A stretch of 64,000 bases of DNA from Vibrio navarrensis (lineage in GTDB: Bacteria > Pseudomonadota > Gammaproteobacteria > Enterobacterales > Vibrionaceae). A program made the translations under genes and the position numbers. Below are positions 55,075 through 62,696 of the stretch, in pieces. The notes beneath the pieces were generated by a model. That model worked only from the letters and a program-made list of their open reading frames with translations. It had not been told where the DNA came from and did no database searches. Each line of letters starts with the position of its first letter. Position 1 is the stretch's first letter. The DNA lies in the NCBI RefSeq assembly GCF_015767675.1, contig NZ_CP065218.1:1116001-1180000 (forward strand), written 5' to 3'.

Positions 55075-55833
55075 ATGAACTTAAAAGAGAGTGTGATTGC
55101 GATAACGGGCGCAGGGCAGGGGCTTGGGCAGATGATGGCGGTGACGCTAGCGCATGCAGGGGCGGAACTGGCGCTGCTTGATCTCAATGAAGAAGGGCTG
55201 CGCCACACCCAAGAGCAGTGCCATATGCTGGGTACCAAGGCTTTGATCTACAAAATGAATGTGACCGATGAAGCCGAAGTTGAGCAAGCGTTTGACGACA
55301 TTGTGCGTGATTTTGGTCAGCTAGATGGCTTAGTGAACAACGCAGGCATTTTGCGTGATGGCATGCTGGTCAAAGTGAGTGACGGGCAAGTCAGTAAAAT
55401 GTCGCTTGAGCAGTTTAATTCGGTGATTAACGTCAATTTGACGGGCACTTTTCTCTGCGGGCGAGAAGCGGCGGTGAAGATGATCGAAACAGGCCGCAAA
55501 GGGGTGATTATTAATATTTCCAGTGTTTCCCGCGCGGGAAATATCGGCCAAAGCAACTATTCGGCGTCAAAAGCCGCCGTTGCGACGCTGGCCACCACTT
55601 GGGCAAAAGAGTTGGCGCGCTATGGCATTCGCGCAGCGGCGATTGCGCCGGGAGTGATTCACACCGCCATGGCGGATCAAATGAAGCCGGAAGCCATCGC
55701 CCGTTTGGAAAAAATGATCCCCGTCGGGCGCATGGGCGAAGCGAGCGAAATTGCGCACACAGTCAAATTCATTTTAGAAAACGACTACATCACTGGCCGA
55801 GTGCTGGAGGTTGATGGTGGGATCCGCATGTAG
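55075..55833 (+). CDS. Short-chain dehydrogenase/reductase of the Val/Ile operon
   Basis: A 252-residue SDR with the cofactor motif ITGAGQGLGQMMAVTLA, NNAGILRDGMLVK, the catalytic Ser in INISSVSRAGNIGQSNYSAS and the YSASK Tyr-Lys pair. It resembles FabG-type 3-oxoacyl reductases. As last gene of the operon it could be the 3-hydroxy-2-methylbutyryl-CoA dehydrogenase step of isoleucine degradation; that is inferred from context. GGAGAGG precedes its ATG. Confidence 0.88.
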   Translation: MNLKESVIAITGAGQGLGQMMAVTLAHAGAELALLDLNEEGLRHTQEQCHMLGTKALIYKMNVTDEAEVEQAFDDIVRDFGQLDGLVNNAGILRDGMLVKVSDGQVSKMSLEQFNSVINVNLTGTFLCGREAAVKMIETGRKGVIINISSVSRAGNIGQSNYSASKAAVATLATTWAKELARYGIRAAAIAPGVIHTAMADQMKPEAIARLEKMIPVGRMGEASEIAHTVKFILENDYITGRVLEVDGGIRM

Positions 55834-55915
55834 CGCTCTCGCCGTTGATCAGCAAAGTCTGTCGAGTTTGGGCTTTGCTGATCTTGTTTCACGCCAGTGC
55901 ACTGACTTATTGCTC

Positions 55916-56416
55916 CTAGGGCAACATGGACTGAATATAATTTTTTCGGTTCCATTTACTCATTAGAATTACTGCGGAGAGATGCACGGCAACGGCGATG
56001 AAAGTGAGATTGGCGAGCACTTCGTGCGTCTCTTCCAGCCACTCTTCACCCCAAAACATATCACTAACCATTAACCAGCCGCTCACTCCCGTTGCGATGA
56101 TCAATCCCCACAATAGCCATATCATCACCGCGCCCGCAGGATTGTGACCAAGGTGTTTATCTTGCCGTTCACTCAGCACCTCTTTCAGGTGCGACACTGC
56201 CGCTGATGGGGAAGGGCGGAAACGACTCAATCGTGCCGGCGATTGCACCACCAGTCCCCAAAGCAGCCGGATAGCGACACTGAGCAGGATTAGGTATCCC
56301 GCCCACTTATGCAGATCGCTCCCCTCTTCTAAAGCAAAGAAATTGGCAAAGAAAAGCAGCGCGACCATCCAATGGGTTGCTCGCACAACCCAGTCCCATT
56401 TGAACGTATTAGTCAT
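55916..56416 (-). CDS. Cytochrome b561-family di-haem membrane protein
   Basis: A 166-residue inner-membrane protein with four helices. The expected haem-ligand His residues are visible in VVRATHWMVALLF, SDLHKWAGYL, EETHEVLANL and VAVHLSAVIL. Such proteins move electrons from quinol to a periplasmic partner. Its start overlaps the end of the PepSY gene by eight bases, so the two are coupled and the PepSY protein may be the partner. The acceptor is unknown. Confidence 0.85.
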   Translation of the reverse strand: MTNTFKWDWVVRATHWMVALLFFANFFALEEGSDLHKWAGYLILLSVAIRLLWGLVVQSPARLSRFRPSPSAAVSHLKEVLSERQDKHLGHNPAGAVMIWLLWGLIIATGVSGWLMVSDMFWGEEWLEETHEVLANLTFIAVAVHLSAVILMSKWNRKNYIQSMLP

Positions 56417-56690
56417 CCATTTCTTCCTTCACTTTACTCATGTCGGTTGGGTTAAAGTAGATCTCTACGCGCTTGTTGTCTTTGTTATAGCCATAAAGCT
56501 CGTAGCAACTGGTCTTGGTTTTCTTAAAGACTTTGATTTTGTAACCCATTGCTTCAACTTGGGTCTTTGCTTGCTCAAAATTAATCCATTGAGATTCCGG
56601 CTCTTTTGTACATTGCGGATCCGCCAAAGCGTTGAATGCGCTGCCAAGTGAAAGAAGAGCTGTTGTCGTCAGTAGAAGTATTTTTTTCAT
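56409..56690 (-). CDS. Secreted PepSY-domain protein
   Basis: A 93-residue precursor with a signal peptide (MKKILLLTTTALLSLGSAFNALA) and a small mature domain of PepSY type: INFEQAKTQVEAMGYKIKVF and YELYGYNKDNKRVEIYFNPT. Two Cys residues (QCTKEP and TSCYEL) may form a disulfide. PepSY proteins often accompany membrane cytochromes and two-component systems. A perfect CTTAAG-N5-CTTAAG site lies about 50 bp upstream. Confidence 0.85.
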   Translation of the reverse strand: MKKILLLTTTALLSLGSAFNALADPQCTKEPESQWINFEQAKTQVEAMGYKIKVFKKTKTSCYELYGYNKDNKRVEIYFNPTDMSKVKEEMDD

Positions 56691-56739
56691 GATTCAGTCC
56701 TTTTTGGGGTGTCTACAGGATGAATCGTATTGAGCGAAG

Positions 56740-56756
56740 CTTAAGAGTCACTTAAG
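56740..56756. promoter_or_regulatory. PmrA/QseB-type box upstream of the PepSY-cytochrome b561 operon
   Basis: CTTAAG-AGTCA-CTTAAG is a perfect direct repeat with five-base spacing, the consensus for PmrA/BasR- and QseB-like regulators. It overlaps the -35 position of a possible minus-strand promoter with -10 TACGAT (56724-56729). No such regulator gene is in the window. Confidence 0.6.
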
Positions 56757-56846
56757 AGTTAGGGCGGCGGAAAAATCTTTAAACCCACCCCTACCAAACC
56801 ACGTATACCTTGCTGATTTATCGGTTAACAAATAACAAGGTATAAC

Positions 56847-57008
56847 GTGGTTTCGCATAAAAAAGCCTATTTGGCGCAGAAAATCTGTCCTGTCTGTCAG
56901 CGCCCTTTTGCTTGGCGTAAAAAATGGCAGCAGTGTTGGGATGAAGTCAAATATTGTTCGGAGCGCTGTCGGCGTCATCGTTCATCGCAGTCGTTCGGCG
57001 CTGCTTAA
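56847..57008 (+). CDS. Small zinc-ribbon-like DUF2256 protein
   Basis: A 53-residue protein starting at GTG 56847 with CAAGG six bases upstream. It has two paired-cysteine knuckles, CPVC and CSERC, around [25 protein letters not shown] sequence ([13 protein letters not shown]), which fits the DUF2256 family of small proteins. It probably binds zinc; the role is unknown. Its stop overlaps the stop of the convergent LysR gene by four bases. Confidence 0.8.
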   Translation: MVSHKKAYLAQKICPVCQRPFAWRKKWQQCWDEVKYCSERCRRHRSSQSFGAA

Positions 57009-57922
57009 GGCTGATGCCAATAACTGAATGCCACTCGTGACCAGTGCGTCATGATGTAATCAATCAGGGCTTGAGTGCGCTCAGGTAAAAAACGGCGCTG
57101 CGGATGGAGCAGATACACATCTGCGCCTTCAATTTCCCACTCGGGGAGCAGCTCGATGAGCTGACCGCTACGCAGGAGTGGCTCCATTAATCCTCTTGGT
57201 AAGCGGGCGATGCCCATGCCTTGCAAGGTGGCTTGCACTATCGTATCCAGTTCGTCGGAGCACAAACGCGCCGTCGGAATAAATTGCACTTTTTGCGCAA
57301 CGCTGTGGTGATGAAAAATCCACGGCAGCTTATGGTTGAGACTGAGTAGGGGATGCTCTTTTAACTGCTCGGGATGCGCTAAGGCTGGCGTTACTGTGCC
57401 TAGTTTGGCAGCAAGTTCAGCACTGGCACAGAGTACGGAAGGGTTACGCGCCAGTTTACGCGCTACCCAGTCGGACTCCGGCTGTGGGCCAAAACGCAGC
57501 GCAATATCCAGATCCCGTTGGCTGAAATAGTCGAGCCCTGAGCCAACTTGCATGCGCAGTGTGACATTCGGATGCAGATCGGCAAACTCCAGCGCCAAAG
57601 GGGTTAATTGGTGACGCAGAGGTAACACGGGGGCACTTATCGCAATTTCGCCGCGGTAATCTCGTTTTGCTTGCTCGACCTCTTCTTGTTTGCGCTCTAT
57701 TTGAGCAAACAGCTCGGCGTAGCTGTGAAATAGCTGTTCACCTTCTTTGGTCAGTACCAACTCTTTACTGTTGCGGATCAGCAAAATGCTGCCCGTATCT
57801 TGTTCAAGTTGCTGAATACGGCGGCTCAATGTGCTGGTGGACATCGATTTCTGTTTCGCTGCTAGCGCAAAACTGCCGCAACGCACCACGGTTAAAAACA
57901 GCGCCAAATCATCAAGTTTCAT
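57005..57922 (-). CDS. LysR-family regulator, probably of the adjacent MFS pump
   Basis: A 305-residue LysR regulator. The helix-turn-helix is at about 1-60 ([39 protein letters not shown]), followed by the effector-binding domain. The start at [10 protein letters not shown] is the conserved one; 11 in-frame codons lie upstream. It is divergent from the MFS gene with 119 bp between starts, the classic layout for a LysR regulator and its target. The effector is unknown. Confidence 0.9.
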   Translation of the reverse strand: MKLDDLALFLTVVRCGSFALAAKQKSMSTSTLSRRIQQLEQDTGSILLIRNSKELVLTKEGEQLFHSYAELFAQIERKQEEVEQAKRDYRGEIAISAPVLPLRHQLTPLALEFADLHPNVTLRMQVGSGLDYFSQRDLDIALRFGPQPESDWVARKLARNPSVLCASAELAAKLGTVTPALAHPEQLKEHPLLSLNHKLPWIFHHHSVAQKVQFIPTARLCSDELDTIVQATLQGMGIARLPRGLMEPLLRSGQLIELLPEWEIEGADVYLLHPQRRFLPERTQALIDYIMTHWSRVAFSYWHQP

Positions 57923-58041
57923 GCTTGATCCCATTTTTGCAATTTCGCATCCCATTCTATCCTATTTTCGGATGGCTGTGATTTGGTTATCTTGTGCCAC
58001 AGCCGAACCATTCCCTTTGACTTTATCTTGAAAGAGAGCTC

Positions 58042-59448
58042 ATGCATTCCGATCCTATTCCCGCTGCCGATGCCCCTCATCCGCGAATTATTTTTGCTAG
58101 CGTTGCGCTAGTGATTGCCCTTGGTTCACTAGAAAAAAGCATCGTGACCACACCGCTGGCCTTGATTGGGCAAGATCTCTCGGCGGGAAGCGCCTTAACT
58201 TGGGTGATCACCGCCTACTTACTCGCCGGCACAGCCGTATTGCCTGTGTATGGCAAATTGAGCGATCTGTTTGGCCGTGTACGCATGCTCAATATCAGCA
58301 TCGGTATTTTTATTGTTGGCTCAGCCCTGTGTACTTTTGCCGTTGACTTACCAACCCTGATTGGGGCGCGAGTGGTGCAGGGAATTGGCGGCGGCGGTTT
58401 GATTGCTTTGGCGTTCACCGTGATTGCCGATTCCATTCCGGCGCGTGAAGTCGGTAAATACCAAGGCTATATCTCAGCGGTGTATGCGGTTTCCAGTGTC
58501 GCAGGCCCTTTGCTTGGCGGCTATTTTGCCGACCATCTCAGTTGGCGCTGGGTGTTTGGCATTAATTTACCGCTGGGAATAGTGGCTCTGTATATGGTTA
58601 ACCGCCATCTCAAACACCTTAACCAAAAACGTCACAGTCGATTTGACTGGCTGGGCGCTGGGCTTTTAATGCTCACCACCACCTTGTTGCTGCTTCAGCT
58701 TTCCTCACACTCCTTTTTGCCTGCGGGGTGGGGCGCTTTTGCTCTGTTACTCTGCTTGGTGCTGTTAATCCTGGTTGAAAGACAGGTGAGTGACCCGATT
58801 TTGCCTGCGCGTTTGGCACGCTTACCCAGTTACCTGACCGCGATTGGTCTAATCATGGCCTCACAAATGTTGATGTTCGCGCTTTTGGTTTATATGCCGC
58901 TGCAATTGCAGTGGCAGAAAGGCTTTTCACCGTCGCAAAGTGGCACCGTGATGGTGATTTTCATGTTCAGTATCACTACCGGGGCTTATCTTGGTGGCAA
59001 ATGGGTGGCTCGCTCAGGGCGATACAAAGCGCTGGTGGTGAGCGGTTTTCTGCTTGCTGCCGTCGCCATCTGGCAGATTCACTACGATTTGTGGGTTCAT
59101 CTCTCGCTAGGTATTGGCGGCCTTGGGCTTGGTTTTACTCTGCCTTCTCTTAATGTGGTGGTACAGAGTGTGTTGCCTGCCCGTGATCGGGGTATTGGCA
59201 TGTCACTGTTTAACTTTGGCCGTGAGCTTGGCGGCGCGCTCGGGGTGGCGTTCTGTTCTGCGCTGTTTTATCTGCGTGTGCCGCAAAGTGTCACGGTAAG
59301 TGAGCATGGCAGCCAAGCCTCATCAGTAACGCCTGACGTGCTCGCTCAAGGTTTTAGTTTGGTGTACATCGGCATGAGTGCGTTGGCGGTTGTAGCGATG
59401 GTACTGACCGCTTGGCGTTTACGTAAAGATGCGCTGAAAGGGCACTAA
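58042..59448 (+). CDS. MFS drug transporter, DHA2 (14-helix) family
   Basis: A 468-residue proton-driven exporter with about 14 helices. Motifs include [26 protein letters not shown] (motif A region), [16 protein letters not shown] (motif B), and [25 protein letters not shown] (motif C). It has no periplasmic adaptor or outer-membrane partner gene nearby, so it works alone or with shared partners. AAAGAGAG lies ahead of ATG 58042. Substrate unknown. Confidence 0.9.
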   Translation: MHSDPIPAADAPHPRIIFASVALVIALGSLEKSIVTTPLALIGQDLSAGSALTWVITAYLLAGTAVLPVYGKLSDLFGRVRMLNISIGIFIVGSALCTFAVDLPTLIGARVVQGIGGGGLIALAFTVIADSIPAREVGKYQGYISAVYAVSSVAGPLLGGYFADHLSWRWVFGINLPLGIVALYMVNRHLKHLNQKRHSRFDWLGAGLLMLTTTLLLLQLSSHSFLPAGWGAFALLLCLVLLILVERQVSDPILPARLARLPSYLTAIGLIMASQMLMFALLVYMPLQLQWQKGFSPSQSGTVMVIFMFSITTGAYLGGKWVARSGRYKALVVSGFLLAAVAIWQIHYDLWVHLSLGIGGLGLGFTLPSLNVVVQSVLPARDRGIGMSLFNFGRELGGALGVAFCSALFYLRVPQSVTVSEHGSQASSVTPDVLAQGFSLVYIGMSALAVVAMVLTAWRLRKDALKGH

Positions 59449-59569
59449 CCTCTCTCTGTGTTCAATAGAAAACTCGGTAATAGACAGAAAGCGAGGCGAT
59501 AGATAGAACACGGGAGCGATCTTTTCCTCTCCTGTCGCGTACAAGCGGCAGAGAAAACAAGGAAAGAGT

Positions 59570-61084
59570 ATGGAAAAGATCAATCTGGTATGGCTTAAAC
59601 GTGACCTAAGGCTGACCGATCACGCGCCATTACAAGCGGCGTTAACTTCGGGGCGACCGACGTTACTACTCTATCTGTTTGAGCCAATGCTGCTTGGCGA
59701 TGCGCATTACAGCGAACGACACTGGCGCTTTGTGTGGCAATCATTGCAAGCCATCAATCGTGATTTGGCGCAGAGTAAAGGGGCGGTGTTGATCGTCACA
59801 TCCGATTGGCAAACCTGCTTTTCACGTATTGCTGAGCGCTACGCCATTGAGGCGATTTATTCTCATCAAGAAGTCGGTTTAGCCTGCACTTTTCAGCGCG
59901 ATCTTGCGCTGGCGCAGTGGTGCCAGCAACACGACATCGTCTGGCATGAATTTCCTTATGCTGCCGTGATCCGCGGGGCGCAAACCCGAAAAAATTGGGA
60001 TGAACATTGGCAGCAAGTAATGCGCTCCCCTTGCTGCGATCCTGATTTAACACGCGCGAATTGGCTGAAGCTGGATGCCGCAATGCTTGGTTTGCGCAGC
60101 GATATCCCTGCCACATGGCAGAGTAAACAAGCGGGCATGCAAACTGGCGGCAGTGATATGGCGTGGGCGACGCTGGAGGATTTTTTCGCGCGTCGAGGGC
60201 GAGAGTATTACCGCTCCATCTCAAGTCCGAGCTTAGCGCGCCACGCGTGCTCGCGGATGTCGCCTTATCTTGCGTGGGGGAATATCTCACTACGTGAGAT
60301 GTACCAAACCTTGCTCAAACACTGGTCGGTAGCGGGATTTCGCCGCAGCCTGATTGCGCTTTCATCGCGTCTGCATTGGCACTGTCACTTTATCCAAAAA
60401 TTTGAATCAGAATGTGAGATGGAGTTTCGCTGCGTCAACCGCGCTTATGATTCACTCTTGCAGCAATCAAGCCAAGCCCCCACCGCGCAGTTAGCCGCTT
60501 GGCAAACTGGGCACACCGGCATTCCACTGGTAGATGCCTGTATGCGCTGCTTAATTCAAACCGGATACCTCAATTTTCGCATGCGCGCGATGTTGGTGAG
60601 CGTGTTAACTCATCATATGAATGTGGATTGGCGAGCGGGCGTGACTTATTTGGCGCAACTGTTCCTCGATTTTGAACCGGGCATTCATTATCCGCAGTTT
60701 CAAATGCAAGCAGGGGTCACGGGTACCAATACTATCCGCATTTATAACCCGACCAAGCAAGCACAAGAGCATGACAGTGAAGGGCAGTTTATTCACAAAT
60801 GGGTGCCAGAGTTGGCGCAAGTGCCTGTACCGCTGCTCTTTGAACCCTGGCTGATGACACCGCTTGAAGCGCAGATGTATCAAGTACCGCTTGAGAGCCC
60901 TTACCTCAAGCCGGTGATGGATTTGGAAGCCAGTGCCAAGCAAGCACGGGATCGCTTATGGCAGTGGCAGAAACTGCCTGCGGTACAAGCCGAAGCGATG
61001 CGTATCCTCGCGCGCCATGTGCGGCAAGCTAAACCGAGAACTTCGCCGCGCCAACCCAACAAGCGTCAACCGGAGATGGATTAA
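59570..61084 (+). CDS. Photolyase/cryptochrome-family flavoprotein
   Basis: A 504-residue protein. The N-terminal antenna domain is at about 1-165 ([18 protein letters not shown]) and the FAD-binding helical domain follows ([82 protein letters not shown]). The family uses blue light to split pyrimidine dimers, or senses light. The [15 protein letters not shown] segment differs from the classic E. coli PhrB form, so repair versus signalling cannot be decided. The C-terminus is basic and low-complexity. AAGGAAAG precedes ATG 59570. Confidence 0.88.
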   Translation: MEKINLVWLKRDLRLTDHAPLQAALTSGRPTLLLYLFEPMLLGDAHYSERHWRFVWQSLQAINRDLAQSKGAVLIVTSDWQTCFSRIAERYAIEAIYSHQEVGLACTFQRDLALAQWCQQHDIVWHEFPYAAVIRGAQTRKNWDEHWQQVMRSPCCDPDLTRANWLKLDAAMLGLRSDIPATWQSKQAGMQTGGSDMAWATLEDFFARRGREYYRSISSPSLARHACSRMSPYLAWGNISLREMYQTLLKHWSVAGFRRSLIALSSRLHWHCHFIQKFESECEMEFRCVNRAYDSLLQQSSQAPTAQLAAWQTGHTGIPLVDACMRCLIQTGYLNFRMRAMLVSVLTHHMNVDWRAGVTYLAQLFLDFEPGIHYPQFQMQAGVTGTNTIRIYNPTKQAQEHDSEGQFIHKWVPELAQVPVPLLFEPWLMTPLEAQMYQVPLESPYLKPVMDLEASAKQARDRLWQWQKLPAVQAEAMRILARHVRQAKPRTSPRQPNKRQPEMD

Positions 61085-61110
61085 CACGGCTTTGCGAGTT
61101 TTGCATCGCG

Positions 61111-61130
61111 CCAAGCCAAGCCAAGCCAAG
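61111..61130 (+). repeat. CCAAG pentanucleotide tandem repeat
   Basis: Four exact copies of ccaag lie at 61111-61130, with a fifth copy at 61135-61139 after CTAG. They lie 27 bp after the photolyase stop and about 47 bp before the riboswitch, outside any coding frame I can support. Confidence 0.9.
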
Positions 61131-61176
61131 CTAGCCAAGACCCGTAAGCTTTGCTAGTCTAGCGGCACATCCGGAA

Positions 61177-61221
61177 GTGAGGACGACCTCACCGCTCCAT
61201 CTTTTCTTCGGGGACGACCCC
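61177..61221 (+). promoter_or_regulatory. Guanidine-II (mini-ykkC) riboswitch
   Basis: Two short hairpins have identical ACGA loops: gtgagg-ACGA-cctcac (61177-61192) and gggg-ACGA-cccc (61210-61221), joined by a 17-nt linker. Paired hairpins with ACGR loops define the guanidine-II riboswitch. The second ends seven bases before the ribosome site GAGGT of the downstream exporter, fitting translational control: guanidine should favour the looped form and free the ribosome site. Confidence 0.93.
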
Positions 61222-61238
61222 ATATATGAGGTGTATAT

Positions 61239-61553
61239 ATGGCGTGGTTAATCCTCTTTCTCGCCGGTATTTGTGAAATCGCTTGGGCTATTGGCCTCAA
61301 ATACAGTGAAGGTTTTAGCAAACCGCTGGCTTCTGTCGCTACCTTATCGGCGCTGGTCATTAGTTTTGTGTTACTTGGGATCGCGTTGCGCACTCTGCCT
61401 CTTGGCGTGGCTTACGGCATTTGGGTGGGAATTGGCGCAGTAGGTACCGCAGTCATGGGGATCTTGCTATTCGGGGAAGCGGTGAGCTTGTTTAAACTGA
61501 TGAGCTTAGCCTTAATCGTTATTGGTATCGCAGGGCTCAAACTGGCTTCCTAG
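61239..61553 (+). CDS. gdx: Guanidinium exporter Gdx (SugE, SMR family)
   Basis: A 104-residue SMR protein with four helices that exports guanidinium ion in exchange for protons. The essential Glu is in LAGICEIAWAIGLKYSEGF (residue 13), and GIWVGIGAVGTAVMGILLFGE matches the SugE/Gdx signature. Its identity is strongly supported by the guanidine-II riboswitch in its leader. ATG 61239 has GAGGT seven bases upstream. Confidence 0.95.
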   Translation: MAWLILFLAGICEIAWAIGLKYSEGFSKPLASVATLSALVISFVLLGIALRTLPLGVAYGIWVGIGAVGTAVMGILLFGEAVSLFKLMSLALIVIGIAGLKLAS

Positions 61554-61596
61554 CATACGTGATGTAACGACGAACAATCGCAATTCAATCTGAGTA

Positions 61597-61661
61597 ATAG
61601 CACGGTTACGTCCGTAACTGTGCTATTTAATGTTTTCGCAAAGGGGCAAAGAGCCCCTTTT
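61597..61661. terminator. Two consecutive terminator hairpins after gdx
   Basis: The first has stem aatagcac/gtgctatt (61597-61604 and 61620-61627) with an inner stem. The second, aaaggggc/gcccctttt (61640-61661), has a five-base loop and ends TTTT. The second has an A/T-rich flank on both sides and may also end the convergent amidotransferase gene. Confidence 0.7.
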
Positions 61662-61712
61662 GCATTTGATCTATGGATTTATCCTGAGTAGCTTCGTCAT
61701 AAAAAATGATGT

Positions 61713-62435
61713 TTACTGCGCCTGACAACAGATCTGAGCAAATTGCAGCAGAACCTGTTTGGCGTGCTCGGTTTCGCGGACTTGAGCGCTTTTCACCGGG
61801 TACTCATCTTCAAACTCGTGCTTGAGGTTATCCAGTGACATCTGCATGATTTTCGGCGTGAACTCAGGGTGAAACTGCACGCCCCAACAGGCGCTGCCGA
61901 CACGGTAAGCGTGATGGGGTTCAAAGTCGCTGCGAGCTAAAAGAACGGCGTTTTCAGGCAGCTTCAGCACCGATTGGTAATGGACTGCGTGCGCGTCAAA
62001 TTGCGCTGGCAGGTGGGCGAAAATGGCATCGTCGTTCGCCGCAGGTTGCTTGGTGATTGCTATGGTGCCTATCTCCAAACCGTGTGGATGATAGCCGACT
62101 ACGCCACCGAGCGCCTGTGCGATCAACTGATGTCCAAAACAGATCCCGAGCAGCGGAATCTTTCGCTCAACCAACTGGACAATTTCGTCAGACAAACGCA
62201 GCATCCATGGTTTTTTCTCGGAAGCCATCGCCAGCGAACCCATGATGATCACCCCCGCCAGTGAGTGGAAATCTGGTAGAGGGTAAGAAACTCCGTCATG
62301 AAACTCGATGTGAATGTCGTGCTGATGTACGCCTTGCTCGCGAATAGCGCGCAGTGCCCACTCTTCAAAATCCCCGAATTTTTCCAATTGAGCTTGTGGT
62401 GCCTGACCAACATTGACGATGAGTAGTGTTTTCAT
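61713..62435 (-). CDS. Class I glutamine amidotransferase-like protein
   Basis: A 240-residue stand-alone GATase1 domain. The nucleophile Cys is in LLGICFGHQLIAQALGG (about residue 97), and the His-Glu pair is in WGVQFHPEFTPKIM (about 186-188). Such proteins resemble the amidase half of GMP synthase and include gamma-glutamyl hydrolases such as PuuD relatives; the substrate is unknown. It stands alone, convergent with gdx. Confidence 0.88.
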   Translation of the reverse strand: MKTLLIVNVGQAPQAQLEKFGDFEEWALRAIREQGVHQHDIHIEFHDGVSYPLPDFHSLAGVIIMGSLAMASEKKPWMLRLSDEIVQLVERKIPLLGICFGHQLIAQALGGVVGYHPHGLEIGTIAITKQPAANDDAIFAHLPAQFDAHAVHYQSVLKLPENAVLLARSDFEPHHAYRVGSACWGVQFHPEFTPKIMQMSLDNLKHEFEDEYPVKSAQVRETEHAKQVLLQFAQICCQAQ

Positions 62436-62644
62436 ACGCTTCCTTACGACTGAGATTTGTGAGAGCTGACCGTATCAGTGCGGTTGTGCCTGCTGCATGG
62501 CGTCTTAATCTAGATAAATCCCCCAGGCTGTGCAACGGATATTTGTTGGCAATTGGCTTACTCAATCGTGACGATTTACCAATTATGGCTGGCGTTTTAA
62601 GCCTGAAAAAACCAAGCAACAACAAAGCAAATAGAAAGCCAAAG

Positions 62645-62677
62645 CAAGTAGAAAACCAGCGAAGCGTGGTTCGCTGA
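62645..62677 (-). terminator. Terminator after the ETF-QO gene
   Basis: On the minus strand a perfect stem cagcgaa/ttcgctg (62657-62663 with 62670-62676) is followed by TTTTC. It lies about 20 bp after the ETF-QO stop. Confidence 0.65.
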
Positions 62678-62696
62678 CTTTCTATGTGAAGGGCGG

